From contig JARLGU010000011.1 of NCBI GenBank assembly GCA_031292625.1, forward strand, positions 214,591 through 278,590: DNA of 64,000 nucleotides, written 5' to 3'. The stretch is from Capsulimonadaceae bacterium (GTDB lineage: Bacteria > Armatimonadota > Armatimonadia > Armatimonadales > Capsulimonadaceae). Made by a program: the position numbers and the translations under genes. Under the pieces are notes generated by a model, which saw only the letters and a list, made by a program, of their open reading frames with translations, did no database searches and had not been told where the DNA came from. Of the stretch, positions 17,643 through 27,604 are shown in pieces (within the stretch, counting starts at the first letter, position 1; each line of letters starts with the position of its first letter).

Positions 17643-18524
17643 ATGAAATCGAGGACATTTGGTTTTACTCTTATCGAATTGCTCGTTGTTATAGCGATTA
17701 TTGCAATACTAGCCGCCATTCTGTTCCCGGTATTCGCGACCGCCCGCGAAAAGGCGCGCCAATCGGCCTGCTCCAGCAATTTCAAGCAGATGGGACTTGC
17801 GATGGTGCAATATACGCAAGACTACGACGAATGTCCGCCGAACGGCGTCACCAACACCAATTGCGCCGGAGGCTGGGCTGGACAGATCTACCCGTACCTC
17901 AAGTCCAGGGCCGTCTACGTCTGCCCTGACGACCAGACTCCCGGGGCGAGTTGTTCCTACGCCTACAACCGCAATATTCAGAACTACAACGCGACGGGCC
18001 ACACTTACGGCATGAACAGCTGGCCGTCGTACACCCTCGCAAAATACGCCAACGTATCGAAGACCGTCCTCCTGGCTGAAATAACCGGCAGCGCCGGATA
18101 CGATGTTTCGGTGGACACCGCGTGCACCGGCGCTCTCCCCGCGCAATGCAGCTTTTCGCCCGACGGAATGGGCGGCGCAGGGTCCGACTTCGATCCCTAT
18201 GTCGCCAACAACAACCTCGCGACCAACAAGGCGTGCAGCCAGCAGAGCATCGGATGCGCGGCAAACTTCACGCTTAAATATGTCACGGGGTATCCATCCG
18301 TTGTCAGCGGAAATTACGCGCAGCTCTTCACGGGACCGACCGGCATCCACTCGGGCGGAGCAAACTACCTGATGGCGGACGGCCACGTCAAGTGGTTCAA
18401 CGCCGGATCAGTTTCGGCGGGCAGCAATAACACGGGAGCGTCGAGTTCGTGCGGCAGCGGGACAACCGCGGCGGCAACCGGATGCACGCAAGCCGGCGCG
18501 GCGGCGACGTGGAGCTTATTTTAG
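17643..18524 (+). CDS. Type II pseudopilin-like protein, H-x9-DG family (tandem copy 1)
   Basis: 293 aa. The leader MKSRTFG is followed by the peptidase site G7|F8-T-L-I-E12 and a hydrophobic helix ending [13 protein letters not shown]. Conserved features then include [25 protein letters not shown] near residue 98 and H236-x9-DG with HVKWF. The C-terminus is rich in Ser, Thr and Cys. A consensus promoter and a strong ribosome site stand directly upstream, so expression is probably high. The next gene, at 18962, is a close paralog: 47 nt around the helix are identical (17664-17710 and 18983-19029), indicating recent duplication or gene conversion. Function unknown; probably a secreted surface protein processed by prepilin peptidase. 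Confidence 0.92.
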   Translation: MKSRTFGFTLIELLVVIAIIAILAAILFPVFATAREKARQSACSSNFKQMGLAMVQYTQDYDECPPNGVTNTNCAGGWAGQIYPYLKSRAVYVCPDDQTPGASCSYAYNRNIQNYNATGHTYGMNSWPSYTLAKYANVSKTVLLAEITGSAGYDVSVDTACTGALPAQCSFSPDGMGGAGSDFDPYVANNNLATNKACSQQSIGCAANFTLKYVTGYPSVVSGNYAQLFTGPTGIHSGGANYLMADGHVKWFNAGSVSAGSNNTGASSSCGSGTTAAATGCTQAGAAATWSLF

Positions 18525-18873
18525 TTTGCCGGTGTTATATCAGGGGATGGCGGTGCGCGATGGGCTCGAAGTGCGACGGCCGAAGACGCGATGCGAGCAA
18601 TAATCCGGGCACAGGAGGATCGCATCTATTCAAATCAACGATTGTCACCGATATTGGCGCGGTTTCCGGCCGTGAACGACCGTCCTGAGATGTCAAGCCC
18701 CATTTATGACACAAGATTAGCATCAATGGGGGTTGCCGGATCACGAAGATGCTGGCCGTCTACCGATTAGGCCCGTTCACGGGCTTTCTCAACACAGGCC
18801 GGCCCTTTCAGGACCGGACTCGCGCAGCTGTTAACAGTTATAAATGCGATTGCCTGTCCGGGCAAGGAGAGCG
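18525..18873. other. Intergenic stretch between the tandem pseudopilins
   Basis: No gene is supported here. A short hairpin GCCCGT/ACGGGC at 18771-18784 followed by TTTCT could be a weak terminator for the upstream gene. Nothing else stands out. Confidence 0.4.
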
Positions 18874-18902
18874 TTGCCGAGAAGTCGATAGCGTGATATA
18901 AT
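18874..18902 (+). promoter_or_regulatory. Promoter of the pseudopilin at 18962
   Basis: TTGCCG (18874-18879), 17-nt spacer, perfect TATAAT (18897-18902). The leader would be about 50 nt with GAAGGAG as ribosome site. The tandem copy thus has its own promoter, with a weaker -35 box than copy 1. Confidence 0.65.
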
Positions 18903-18961
18903 CTAATAGACTAAGCGTTGAGGCTTCCATTCATTTGGCGATCGACGCTGAAGGAGCCAAT

Positions 18962-19873
18962 ATGAAAAACAAGGATGACGGCTTTACTCTTATCGAATTG
19001 CTCGTTGTTATAGCGATTATTGCAATACTTGCTGCTATTCTGTTTCCAGTATTCGCAACTGCCCGCGAAAAGGCGCGCCAGACAACGTGCTCCAGCAACC
19101 TTAAACAACTTGGTCTCGCGATCGTCCAGTACACCCAGGACTACGACGAATGCCCGCCGAACGGCACTTCGAGAACATGGTCGGCGAACGGCTGGGCAGG
19201 ACAGATCTATCCTTACGTCAAGTCCAAGGCCGCCTTTATCTGTCCCGACGATTTAACGGCGGGACCGTCAAGCTCCTACGTTTACAATCGCAACACTCAG
19301 AACGAAAACGGCGCGTCGATCACCTTCGGCGTAACGGGCTGGCCCAGCTACCCTGTCTCGAAGTATGGAAGCGTCGCCAAGACCATAATCCTCGCGGAGA
19401 TCGTCGGAAGCGGCGGCTACGATATATCGGATAGCAACCCGGCGGATTCCCAAAGCGACTTCTATCCCACGACGGGCCAGGGCGGACACTCTCCGGACGG
19501 ACAAGGCGGAATCGGCATTGCGTACGAGCCTTATGCGGCATCGACGACCCCGACGGACATTCCCTGCGGACAGTCCACGAATGCGGTAACGCCCACGTGC
19601 ACGGCCAATTTCACCATTATGTATGCCACCGGCTATCCGTCGAACTTCCCGTCCACCTACTCGACCGCGATTCTCTTCACGGGGCCATCCGGGCGTCACT
19701 CCGGCGGCGCGAACTACTTAATGGCGGACGGACACGTCAAGTGGTTCATGGGGACGCAAGTCTCGGCCGGCAGCAACAATACGGGAACATCGACCTCATG
19801 CGGCGCCAACCAGACGGCGGCCGCAACGGGCTGCACGCAGCCGGGGTCGGCTGTGACGTGGAGCGTATTCTAA
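18962..19873 (+). CDS. Type II pseudopilin-like protein, H-x9-DG family (tandem copy 2)
   Basis: 303 aa. The leader MKNKDDG is unusual in holding two acidic residues just before the peptidase site G7|F8-T-L-I-E12. Then come the helix, [25 protein letters not shown] near residue 98 and H246-x9-DG with HVKWF. It matches the protein at 17643 through most of its length, including the YNRN and YD[IV]S segments, but has a longer Gly/Asp-rich loop (about 160-200) that may have diverged in binding. The ATG at 18962 has GAAGGAG upstream; the frame also opens earlier, at 18935, without a ribosome site. A strong terminator follows at 20007. Function unknown. Confidence 0.92.
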   Translation: MKNKDDGFTLIELLVVIAIIAILAAILFPVFATAREKARQTTCSSNLKQLGLAIVQYTQDYDECPPNGTSRTWSANGWAGQIYPYVKSKAAFICPDDLTAGPSSSYVYNRNTQNENGASITFGVTGWPSYPVSKYGSVAKTIILAEIVGSGGYDISDSNPADSQSDFYPTTGQGGHSPDGQGGIGIAYEPYAASTTPTDIPCGQSTNAVTPTCTANFTIMYATGYPSNFPSTYSTAILFTGPSGRHSGGANYLMADGHVKWFMGTQVSAGSNNTGTSTSCGANQTAAATGCTQPGSAVTWSVF

Positions 19874-20006
19874 TAGGCTGCGTGATTGATGCGCGTACCG
19901 AGGAGAAGCTTCAGGCCGGCTCGTGCCGGTCACGGACCGGTGAAAACGGTGCGGAGTTGTCTTACGTATCGTTTCGATTTGATACATACGCCCTAATACA
20001 AAAGGA

Positions 20007-20048
20007 AGCCTTCGAGTTATCGGATATTCGGTAGCTCGAAGGCTTTTT
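20007..20048 (+). terminator. Rho-independent terminator after the tandem pseudopilins
   Basis: AGCCTTCGAG (20007-20016) pairs perfectly with CTCGAAGGCT (20035-20044), followed by TTTT. It separates this gene from the convergent GH2 gene. Confidence 0.85.
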
Positions 20049-20133
20049 GCGCCGAGACTCGCCAACTGACCATAGACGGTCAGCCGGCGCTGCACATTTC
20101 CCGGGAGGGATGCCCCACCCTCATTGGCGGCGT

Positions 20134-21954
20134 CTACGCCTCCTCGATCGCCGCGATGCGCTTCTGTATGGCGCTCAGACGCGCGGAGTCGAACTTGGCC
20201 GTCCGGTCGAAGCAATAGATGCCGTTCTCCTCCAGATCGATATCCGTGAGCTGCGTGTAGCAGTAACCGAACATATACGGATTGTCCAACAGCACTTTGC
20301 AGACCGCTTCAAACCGGCGGTAGAAGTCCTCAAGAGACGTTGGATTGGAGCCGTATCCCCAGCTCCTGCTCCGGTCGGCGGCGGCGGCTTCGGGTTCTAG
20401 CGCCGCGTCGACGACCCACTTGAACCCGCCAAACTCGCTGACGAAGTACGGCTGGCCGCGATACGGCACGGACATATTGCGGTCGCCGTTAATAAACGGC
20501 TTGTCGTCGGCCATATGAGCATGCCCCAGAGCGAATCGCTCGATCCCCTTTTCGAAATCCGACTCTCCAATATAGTCGTGGCTATCATAGACATCAGCTT
20601 CCGGAACGCGATGAGCGTAGCCCGACGTATCCAAAACGGGACGCGTAGTATCCATTGCCTTTGCGGCAAGAAAAAGCGCCCGCGTCGCGTCATCTAGATT
20701 CGTGATGCGATCGTGCAACGGCTGATGGGTTTCGTTGAGGGCGCACCAGCCTACGATGGACGGATGCGAATAATCGCGCTCAAGCTCTTCGAGCCACTGA
20801 GCGGCGTATGTGATGGCGTGCTGCTGGTGATCGTTTCCAGAACCGTGTCCGCCTGCGCCCCAGTCCGCGAACTCCCCCCAGACGATATAGCCCAGGCGAT
20901 CGGCGTGGTATAGAAAGCGCTCCTCGAACACCTTCTGATGCAGCCGCGCGCCGTTAAACCCAGCCTCCATCGACAGCTTGATGTCGGAGATAAGCGCCGC
21001 GTCGCTCGGCGCGGTCATGATGCCGTCGGGATAGTAGCCCTGGTCGAGCACAAGCCGCTGAAAGACGCTCTGGCCGTTGATCTTGATCTTCTTCCCGTGG
21101 ATCGACACGCCGCGCAGGCCGGCATAGCTGGTTGCCCGGTCGATGACCTTGCCGTCGGCTCCGGTGAGGGTCAACTCCAGGTCGTACAGATGCGGATCGG
21201 CGATCGACCACGGGCGACGGCGGTCCTCCGGGATAAAGAGATCGAGGCGAGGCGACAGATCGAGGTCCGCCCGTACGGAACTGTCCGCGACGACGCCTTT
21301 CGCGTCCTTCAGGACGACTCGAACAAAGGCCCCGTCAACGTTCCCGGTGAGCGGAAGTTCAAGGCGAAACGCTCCCGCGGCCAGGTCAGGCGTAATGCGT
21401 GGCCGCTTCAGCGCGACAACGCCCGTCGCTTCGAGCCAAACGGTCTGCCAGATGCCGGTCGTTCGCGTATAGTGGCAGCCATGGGAACCGTACTGTTGGG
21501 ACTGCTTGCCAAAGGGCTTAGGCCCTTCCTTCGTATCCCGGGCGCGGACGACGATGACGACCGGTTTCCCGGGAGTCCAGAACGATGAGACATCGACCGA
21601 GATCGGCGTGAATCCGCCGCGATGCCTCGCGGCCTCGACGCCGTCGATCCAGATCGTTGCGTCATAATCGACGGCCTGAAAATGAAGCAATACGCGCTTT
21701 CCGGCCCATCCGGCGGGGATGTCCACCACGCGGCGGTACCACACAGCGTTCATGAAGTCCTTATTGCCGATCCCCGACAGGGGCGACTCCGGACAGAACG
21801 GAACTTGTATCCGGTTGGCCAGCTCTCGAGCCACAAGCCCTCGCTCCAGTCCGGAGTCGCCGGGATCGATTTCAAACTGCCATTCGCCATTCAGGCAGAG
21901 CCACTCGTCTCGTACAAACTGCGGCCTGGGATATTCGGGTCTTGGAATTGCCAT
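20134..21954 (-). CDS. Glycoside hydrolase family 2 (beta-galactosidase/glucuronidase type)
   Basis: 606 aa. Three parts are visible: an N-terminal jelly-roll sugar-binding domain (WQFEIDPGD, then YDATIWIDGVEAARHRGGF near 97), an immunoglobulin-like sandwich, and a C-terminal TIM barrel. The acid/base E408 lies in VGWCALNETHQP and the nucleophile E507 in YFVSEFGGFKW, both positions typical of family 2. The exact sugar (beta-galactoside, beta-glucuronide or beta-mannoside) is not decided by the motifs. No signal peptide, so the substrate is probably imported. The start at 21954 has GAGG 7 nt upstream; an ATG at 21966 is an alternative. An AraC regulator is transcribed divergently 83 nt away and likely controls it. 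Confidence 0.9.
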   Translation of the reverse strand: MAIPRPEYPRPQFVRDEWLCLNGEWQFEIDPGDSGLERGLVARELANRIQVPFCPESPLSGIGNKDFMNAVWYRRVVDIPAGWAGKRVLLHFQAVDYDATIWIDGVEAARHRGGFTPISVDVSSFWTPGKPVVIVVRARDTKEGPKPFGKQSQQYGSHGCHYTRTTGIWQTVWLEATGVVALKRPRITPDLAAGAFRLELPLTGNVDGAFVRVVLKDAKGVVADSSVRADLDLSPRLDLFIPEDRRRPWSIADPHLYDLELTLTGADGKVIDRATSYAGLRGVSIHGKKIKINGQSVFQRLVLDQGYYPDGIMTAPSDAALISDIKLSMEAGFNGARLHQKVFEERFLYHADRLGYIVWGEFADWGAGGHGSGNDHQQHAITYAAQWLEELERDYSHPSIVGWCALNETHQPLHDRITNLDDATRALFLAAKAMDTTRPVLDTSGYAHRVPEADVYDSHDYIGESDFEKGIERFALGHAHMADDKPFINGDRNMSVPYRGQPYFVSEFGGFKWVVDAALEPEAAAADRSRSWGYGSNPTSLEDFYRRFEAVCKVLLDNPYMFGYCYTQLTDIDLEENGIYCFDRTAKFDSARLSAIQKRIAAIEEA

Positions 21955-22037
21955 TTCATGCCTCATAGATAATGATTTTTCAGCGCGATATTCGATCGCT
22001 TGCCCAATTATGCTACCATGAGGCGGGAAGACGGTCC

Positions 22038-22886
22038 ATGAGCGATTCCAACATTATCATTCGCGATAACCACATTGTAGGGCGCGGGACACGAGAGTGG
22101 ATTGTTCATGCATCTCACTGCAGTGCCCTGTCCCACTACGACATCGGTCTTATCGGCATTTCGGATGCGGCCGCCGAATTTCAGTTCACGCGCGCAAACC
22201 CCGCGATCGTCCAGTTGCTTGCGTGCACGGGAGGGGCTGGCGAAGTGATGATCGACGGAGAGTGGCGGCGCTGCGGAGCCGGCGAGGCCTATGTCACGCC
22301 CGCCGGCGCCCCGCACGCCTACCGGGCCTTGCCCGACATCCGCTGGCGTCTCTGCTGGGTCATGTACAGCGCGCCGCGCTGGTCGACTCCAGTTCCGGCA
22401 ATCGAAAAGCCGACGCTCGTTTCAGGCAGCTTTCAGGCGCTCAGCACATCGATCGAGGCCCTGTATCACGAAAGCAGAGGCGCTTCCGATCCTGGCATTT
22501 CGTTTAATCTCGCGTCTCTTATCCACGCTTATGCGCAGCGATCCCTGGTTCCCCGCACGCGCCTAGCAGTTTTGTGGGATACGGTCCGCGACGATCTTTC
22601 ACGCAAGTGGAGCGTGGTCGAGATGGCCGATTTCGTGCACGTCAGCCCTGAACACCTCCGGCGGCTGAGCGAACAAGAGGTCGGCGAAAGTCCGATGCGC
22701 TACTTGACGCGGATACGCATGCGCGAAGCGGCGGCGCTGCTCTTTTCGGATTCCTACAAAATGCAGGAAGTCGCCGAGCGGATCGGATACGACAATGTGT
22801 TCGCGTTCAGCACGGCCTTTAAGCGCTGCTTCGGCCAGGCGCCGTCCGACTACCGCGCACGTCTTGGCACGACGAAAGGAAGATAA
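22038..22886 (+). CDS. AraC family transcriptional regulator
   Basis: 282 aa. The N-terminal cupin-type sensor (about 1-130) contains GEVMIDGEWRRCGAGEAY and VTPAGAPHAYRA, as in sugar-responsive AraC proteins. The C-terminal ~95 residues hold two HTH motifs, the second in MQEVAERIGYDNVFAFSTAF, with the closing signature GQAPSDYRARLG. The start at 22038 is set by GAGGCGGGAAGACGG upstream; an earlier ATG in frame at 21972 lacks a ribosome site. It lies back to back with the GH2 gene, a common regulator/target arrangement, so a sugar released by or fed to the GH2 enzyme is the probable ligand. Confidence 0.9.
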   Translation: MSDSNIIIRDNHIVGRGTREWIVHASHCSALSHYDIGLIGISDAAAEFQFTRANPAIVQLLACTGGAGEVMIDGEWRRCGAGEAYVTPAGAPHAYRALPDIRWRLCWVMYSAPRWSTPVPAIEKPTLVSGSFQALSTSIEALYHESRGASDPGISFNLASLIHAYAQRSLVPRTRLAVLWDTVRDDLSRKWSVVEMADFVHVSPEHLRRLSEQEVGESPMRYLTRIRMREAAALLFSDSYKMQEVAERIGYDNVFAFSTAFKRCFGQAPSDYRARLGTTKGR

Positions 22887-23147
22887 GCGTGGCCGCGGAA
22901 GATCGACCGAAATAGAAAAGAGCCGCGCCTATTTCCAGACGCGGCCGCAACATACGCAAATGCACTAAGGAGGTATAAGCAGGTGTCGTGACTGATCCGC
23001 TTACGAGAAGATTATCGGGCGGGACCCGGTAATTATGCAGGGTGCGTCGCGAAAAAATTCAGGTGCCTAAAATTGCACTCGGATGGATCGCTCGTGCAAG
23101 GACGTCACATCCCTTGGACTATCTCATGGCTAAGATGCGGCCGGCAC

Positions 23148-25115
23148 CTATTGGCTCCCTTGAACATACATCGTCGTGCCCGAATATGCGTACACCCAGT
23201 AGGCGTTGAGCGGTCTAAGGCTTGTCGCTACTGCGTATTTATTCGTCGACTGCATATATCCCCAGAATGTCGCATTGACCAATGGGTTCGATCCGCTAGT
23301 GGCCACGCTGAACGACTCGCCGTTGTCGCCGAACGTCAGGCTCGACAACGGAATCGATCTGGTAAACGGATCGCCGATCATGTTCCAACCGGCTGTGAGC
23401 GCGATTGCGAACGGCGAGGATGCAGCCGTGCCAATGCTCGTGAACGTCACTTCCTGCGGAAAGCGCGCCCAATAGCCGACGCCAAGCCTGATCGCATCCG
23501 CAACGCCGTTTGGGGTTACGTCGTACGAGTAACTGGCAGGCTCGAATACGGCGAACTTAACGCCGGTGTAGCCCAATAGGGTGTCTAGGGACACGCCTGG
23601 GTAATCGTACGGTGACGAGAAAAAGCTCAGCCCCGCCGAGAACGATGGGGCAGGCGGCGCACTATTCACCGTCTGCGTCCATTTGTTCGACGTGCTGGAT
23701 ACATGCATCGAATCACCTGTGTAAACAGCCGTGATTGTATGCAGCCCTTGTGTCAGGGCCGATATCGTAAGCGATGCCAGCGACGACGCCGTTGTTCCTG
23801 TACCAATAGGCGAGCTGCCGTCGTAAAACGTCACCGTCTCGCCATCGGCAACGCTCGGGCTTACCGTGGCCCTTAATGTGACGGACTCGCCGACTGTTGA
23901 AGGATTCGGAAGCGCCTGGAGGGTTGTGGCGCTGGACGCGAGCGCGATTCTGAAAATCGTGCCATAGGCGCCGCTGCCACCTAGCCAGGTAATCCCATAC
24001 AGGTTACCGTCGCCTCCTAAAGTGGCTGCGGCGCCGTATGTCCGATACGCATCCCCCGTAAACGAATGTAAAATGGTAACGGCTCCAGAGCTCGAAATCT
24101 CGTCCACGGTTCCACCACCATAGACACCGCCAGTAAGGGTTGAGACGAAATAACTGCCATCGCCGGCAGAAACTAGGCCGGTCCATGGCACGCCACCGTC
24201 AAGTCCGCCAGTAAATGAACAAACGACTGTCAACGTGCCTTGCGGAGTTATCCTGAAGACGTTTCCTTGATTTGATGCTCCACCCCAGGGTGCAGTCCCG
24301 TAAAAATTGCCGTCACTACCCAGGATCAGTCCCTGCTGTGGGCTGGCCCCGTCCATTCCGCCCGTAAATGAGTAAATGGCGCTAAAGCTGCCGTCAGCGG
24401 TCACCTTAAATATGGTCCCGTAGCCCAATGTGTTGATAGCCGTAATGTCTCCGCCTTGGAGCGTGGTTCCATAGAAGCAGCCATCGTTGCCCTCAACTAA
24501 GCTAGACCAGGGATAAGAGCCGTCGGATCCTCCAGTAAAAGCATAGAGCGTCGTCAACGATCCCGTCGGCGACATCTTGAACACGGTACCAAGACCGTGA
24601 CCACTATTCACGTTCGTGTCTCCGCCTGTTATCGTTACGCCGTAGAAGTTTCCGTCACTGCCCTCTATCAGGTTCCCGGACGGAGGGGCTCCACCCGCCC
24701 CACCTGCAAACGAGTGCAAGGTAGCGAGGCTCCCAGAAGCGGATATTCTGAAGATCGTCCCAGACGCGTATGTGCCGCCCCCTGCTGTTGACCCATAAAA
24801 GTTGCCATCACTAGCCTGAACAAGACCAGCGCCGGGACCTTGACCATCCGTTCCACCGGTAAACGAGTACATCGTCTTTATCGCGCCCGTCGAAGTGATC
24901 TTGAAGACCGTCCCCGCGCCGTAAGCGCCGCCGGTTTGCGTCGTCCCGTAGAAACTGCCGTCGCTTCCCAGAATTAGTCCGCAATTAGGAGTACCGCCGT
25001 CAGCGCTACCAGTAAATGAGTATAGCGTCGTGAACGTGGGCGGAGACGCAGCTAGAGGATCTGCGCCAGAAAACAAAGCCATGGCGACAGATATCATTGC
25101 GAGCGCGTGTTTCAT
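23148..25115 (-). CDS. Secreted seven-repeat beta-propeller protein with Ig-like domain
   Basis: 655 aa. A signal peptide at 1-23 (MKHALAMISVAMALFSG, then ADPLAA) is followed by seven repeats of about 45-55 residues, each with a [LI]xSF[TA]GG element and a G[SN]DGxFYG(T)T element and ending GT[VI]F[KR]I. Seven units suggest a closed seven-bladed propeller, as in the GloVer-type tandem repeat proteins. Next is an Ig-like domain (GESVTLRATVSPS to LHTITAVYTGDS). The last ~155 residues, with GWNMIGDPFTRS and NAYWVYAY, form a separate unassigned domain that could anchor or display the protein. Its role is unknown; surface binding is inference. An upstream in-frame ATG at 25166 would spoil the signal peptide. 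Confidence 0.82.
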   Translation of the reverse strand: MKHALAMISVAMALFSGADPLAASPPTFTTLYSFTGSADGGTPNCGLILGSDGSFYGTTQTGGAYGAGTVFKITSTGAIKTMYSFTGGTDGQGPGAGLVQASDGNFYGSTAGGGTYASGTIFRISASGSLATLHSFAGGAGGAPPSGNLIEGSDGNFYGVTITGGDTNVNSGHGLGTVFKMSPTGSLTTLYAFTGGSDGSYPWSSLVEGNDGCFYGTTLQGGDITAINTLGYGTIFKVTADGSFSAIYSFTGGMDGASPQQGLILGSDGNFYGTAPWGGASNQGNVFRITPQGTLTVVCSFTGGLDGGVPWTGLVSAGDGSYFVSTLTGGVYGGGTVDEISSSGAVTILHSFTGDAYRTYGAAATLGGDGNLYGITWLGGSGAYGTIFRIALASSATTLQALPNPSTVGESVTLRATVSPSVADGETVTFYDGSSPIGTGTTASSLASLTISALTQGLHTITAVYTGDSMHVSSTSNKWTQTVNSAPPAPSFSAGLSFFSSPYDYPGVSLDTLLGYTGVKFAVFEPASYSYDVTPNGVADAIRLGVGYWARFPQEVTFTSIGTAASSPFAIALTAGWNMIGDPFTRSIPLSSLTFGDNGESFSVATSGSNPLVNATFWGYMQSTNKYAVATSLRPLNAYWVYAYSGTTMYVQGSQ

Positions 25116-25249
25116 AGAATGTCCAATTTTTGCCCGGTCGGTACTAACCGCCCGCAACGTGGTCAATCAAACGCGAAAATGGCTCACGCGCCTACTGAAA
25201 CAATCGAGCCAATCTGCGGAGCACCCTGCGGTCCGCGCATTGTGCCGTA

Positions 25250-25279
25250 ACTATACCAAACATAATTGCGCTCTGTCAA
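25250..25279 (-). promoter_or_regulatory. Promoter of the propeller protein gene
   Basis: Read on the minus strand: TTGACA (25279-25274), 18-nt spacer, TATAGT (25255-25250). The resulting leader is about 130 nt. Confidence 0.65.
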
Positions 25280-25702
25280 CGAAAATTGCTAATTTGCGAA
25301 TCGTTATGGTGTGTGGCATTCCGTAGGCCGAACCTGAGCCATCCGCCTATGAATGCCGACCTGGGGCTCACATTCCGCCGATCCTAGCTACCGGCGGTGC
25401 TCTCAACGTGCAGCCAGCGCTGAACAAGCGACCCGGCACGCAGTCTCATCCAAGCCAAGCACCGGTGTCGAGTGAAATCCTTTACGATCCTCTTACTTTC
25501 TCTAATGTCAGCGGATTTATCGAGCGGATCCGGGTTATAATAATTGCTGCAGGTAGACTATTTCGGATTTATCACTTAGCCGTTAAAACAGTCACTTCGA
25601 CCGGCTATCGCCCTGCACAAATTGCTCCGACGATGAATCTATTAGTGCCCTCCGGTAAATGTCGTTGGGGTTTCGTCGTTAATTGAAATCATACGAATAC
25701 TT
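25280..25702. other. Intergenic stretch without a supported gene
   Basis: A rightward TATAAT near 25535 lacks a convincing -35 box but could serve the gene at 25703. Short open frames here have no ribosome site or family match. Nothing else is seen. Confidence 0.4.
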
Positions 25703-27604
25703 ATGAGTAGAGTACAGGCTGTTGATTTAGTTTGGCACAAGAAAGAACGCGGGCTGATGGCCTTAGGTCGGCACGCAGTCGACGACGACGGCAAAGTAGC
25801 CGCCGCATTTTGTGTCAACCCCGCATCGCGCACTTATTGTCTGGTTGCGTTCAAGCCCGCCGGATTTGGCGATCCGGAACTCGTCGAGCGCTCTACGTTT
25901 ACGATGGACGCCGTCAGGCGCATTGAGACGCTGCCGGACGACGAGTTCACGCTTGCGATGAACGACGGCGACCTGTCGTTTATCGACGCGTCGTCCGTCG
26001 TCATCGATCGAACCACCTACCAACCCGGACGCGGAATGCTTTTCGTCGACATCGCTCTCGCCGGAACCGACCCCCGGCGAACGATGGTCATCCTCTCGAT
26101 GACCCGATCTGGAGATAGTTACACGCTCTCCGCGGCGGAAGGCGGAGACACCCTCGTGTCTCTCTGGACAAAGACCTGGGCCACGGCAATCACAGCGATC
26201 GCGATTTCGTCCGATGGCAACCGGATTGCCGTCGGACTGGTAAACGGCGTCGTCGCCCTGCTGGACCGGGCGCGAGAGATCATGTGGGAATGCCTTCCTG
26301 ACCAGCAGGAAGCTCCTGTTCCGATCGCCTCGCTCTGCGTCGATGGCGCCGGGACCGTCGTATCCGTAGACGATCGCGGAAGCATCCGCCGGCACGCCGG
26401 ATCGAATGGACGCGTCCAGTGGCGATACAGCCTGCTATATCCCTCCGATGGCGTCCAAACCGCCCTGTTCAAGATTGCGGCGGACATGGAAACCCGAGTT
26501 GTCGCGGCCACCTCGCTTTACTACGGGGCTCCTACAACGCAGTCGCAGCTTGTGGAAACCCACTACACGCTGATCGATGGCGAAAGCGGCGCGACAGCCT
26601 GGTACGACGACCTCGATTCTCCTGCCACCGGCGTCGCCGTGTCCCCCAACGGTCAATCGATCTGCCTCAGTTGTCGCGACGGCGAGATCCTGGGGCTTGC
26701 AATCAGCATTCTCAATGAGAACGGACGGATGTCATCGGGGCACGAGCAGGCGGTCGCACAGACGCTTTACGACGAAGCCCGCTACGCCGCCGAACACGGT
26801 GAGCTCGCCCAGGCAGCGCCGTTGTTGCTGGAATCGCTGCGTCTCAACCCGACCAACGCTCATGCGACGACCCTGTTCGACGAAGTCGTCTGGCATCTTC
26901 GCGAAGAAGTGATGACCACGACGACCCAGGTATCCGAAGAATCGCTCGCAAAAGTGGACGAGGCGCTGAAAGTTGCGCCGCACGACGAGAAGCTGACCAT
27001 TCGGCGCAACGCCCTCGCACGCCTGCTTGCGGAACGCTACCTCTCGGATGCATCCAAGCTCGGGGCGGAGGGTAAGGACGACGATGCTCTCGCAAAGCTG
27101 AAGGCCGCGGTATCGTTGGACAGACACAATGTCGAAATGCGCATGGCGCTTAAGCATTACCAGGAAAAATATATCGGGCGGCTCTTCCAGGAATGTCAAA
27201 CGCTGCTCGCGCGCCAGCTCCACGAAGAGGCAATTAAGGTCTTGGAGAAGGTGCAAGCCCTCCGACCCGACGAACCAGGCGTCATTCAGCGCCTCAGCTA
27301 TTGCCGGGCGGCTCTGGCCTTCAAGGCAGGCATGCAGCACTATAACCTCAAGCACTACCCACAAGCCATCTTTCAGTTCAAGAAGACGCTGCAGTTCCAG
27401 CCCGCTCACCCGGAAGCGCGGACGTATCTTGAGCTATGCACGCCGGTCGCGGCGGAGCCTGCCACGGTAGCTCCAACGCCATCGCCTCAACGCCCAGCAA
27501 CGGCGACGCCAGGCTTGCGCGGCGGCGTCGCGGCCGTTCAGCCGCAAGGCGCCCCGAGACGCGTTGTTCCCGCGGCGGCGCAACGTCCCGGCAACCGTCG
27601 ATAG
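25703..27604 (+). CDS. WD40/PQQ-like propeller and TPR fusion protein of unknown function
   Basis: 633 aa. The first ~335 residues look like beta-propeller blades, with repeated strands such as ITAIAISSDGNRIAVGLVNG and TGVAVSPNGQSICLSCRDGE, as in WD40 or PQQ-type sensors. Residues about 355-570 are helical TPR-like repeats (YDEARYAAEHGELAQAAPLL; GMQHYNLKHYPQAIFQFKKT). The last ~60 residues are rich in Pro, Ala, Gly and Arg and probably disordered. No signal peptide or membrane helix is seen, so it should be cytosolic. The architecture suggests a protein-protein scaffold. It is not clearly in an operon: 438 nt separate it from the ABC transporter genes. No experimentally known homolog is recognised. 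Confidence 0.75.
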   Translation: MSRVQAVDLVWHKKERGLMALGRHAVDDDGKVAAAFCVNPASRTYCLVAFKPAGFGDPELVERSTFTMDAVRRIETLPDDEFTLAMNDGDLSFIDASSVVIDRTTYQPGRGMLFVDIALAGTDPRRTMVILSMTRSGDSYTLSAAEGGDTLVSLWTKTWATAITAIAISSDGNRIAVGLVNGVVALLDRAREIMWECLPDQQEAPVPIASLCVDGAGTVVSVDDRGSIRRHAGSNGRVQWRYSLLYPSDGVQTALFKIAADMETRVVAATSLYYGAPTTQSQLVETHYTLIDGESGATAWYDDLDSPATGVAVSPNGQSICLSCRDGEILGLAISILNENGRMSSGHEQAVAQTLYDEARYAAEHGELAQAAPLLLESLRLNPTNAHATTLFDEVVWHLREEVMTTTTQVSEESLAKVDEALKVAPHDEKLTIRRNALARLLAERYLSDASKLGAEGKDDDALAKLKAAVSLDRHNVEMRMALKHYQEKYIGRLFQECQTLLARQLHEEAIKVLEKVQALRPDEPGVIQRLSYCRAALAFKAGMQHYNLKHYPQAIFQFKKTLQFQPAHPEARTYLELCTPVAAEPATVAPTPSPQRPATATPGLRGGVAAVQPQGAPRRVVPAAAQRPGNRR

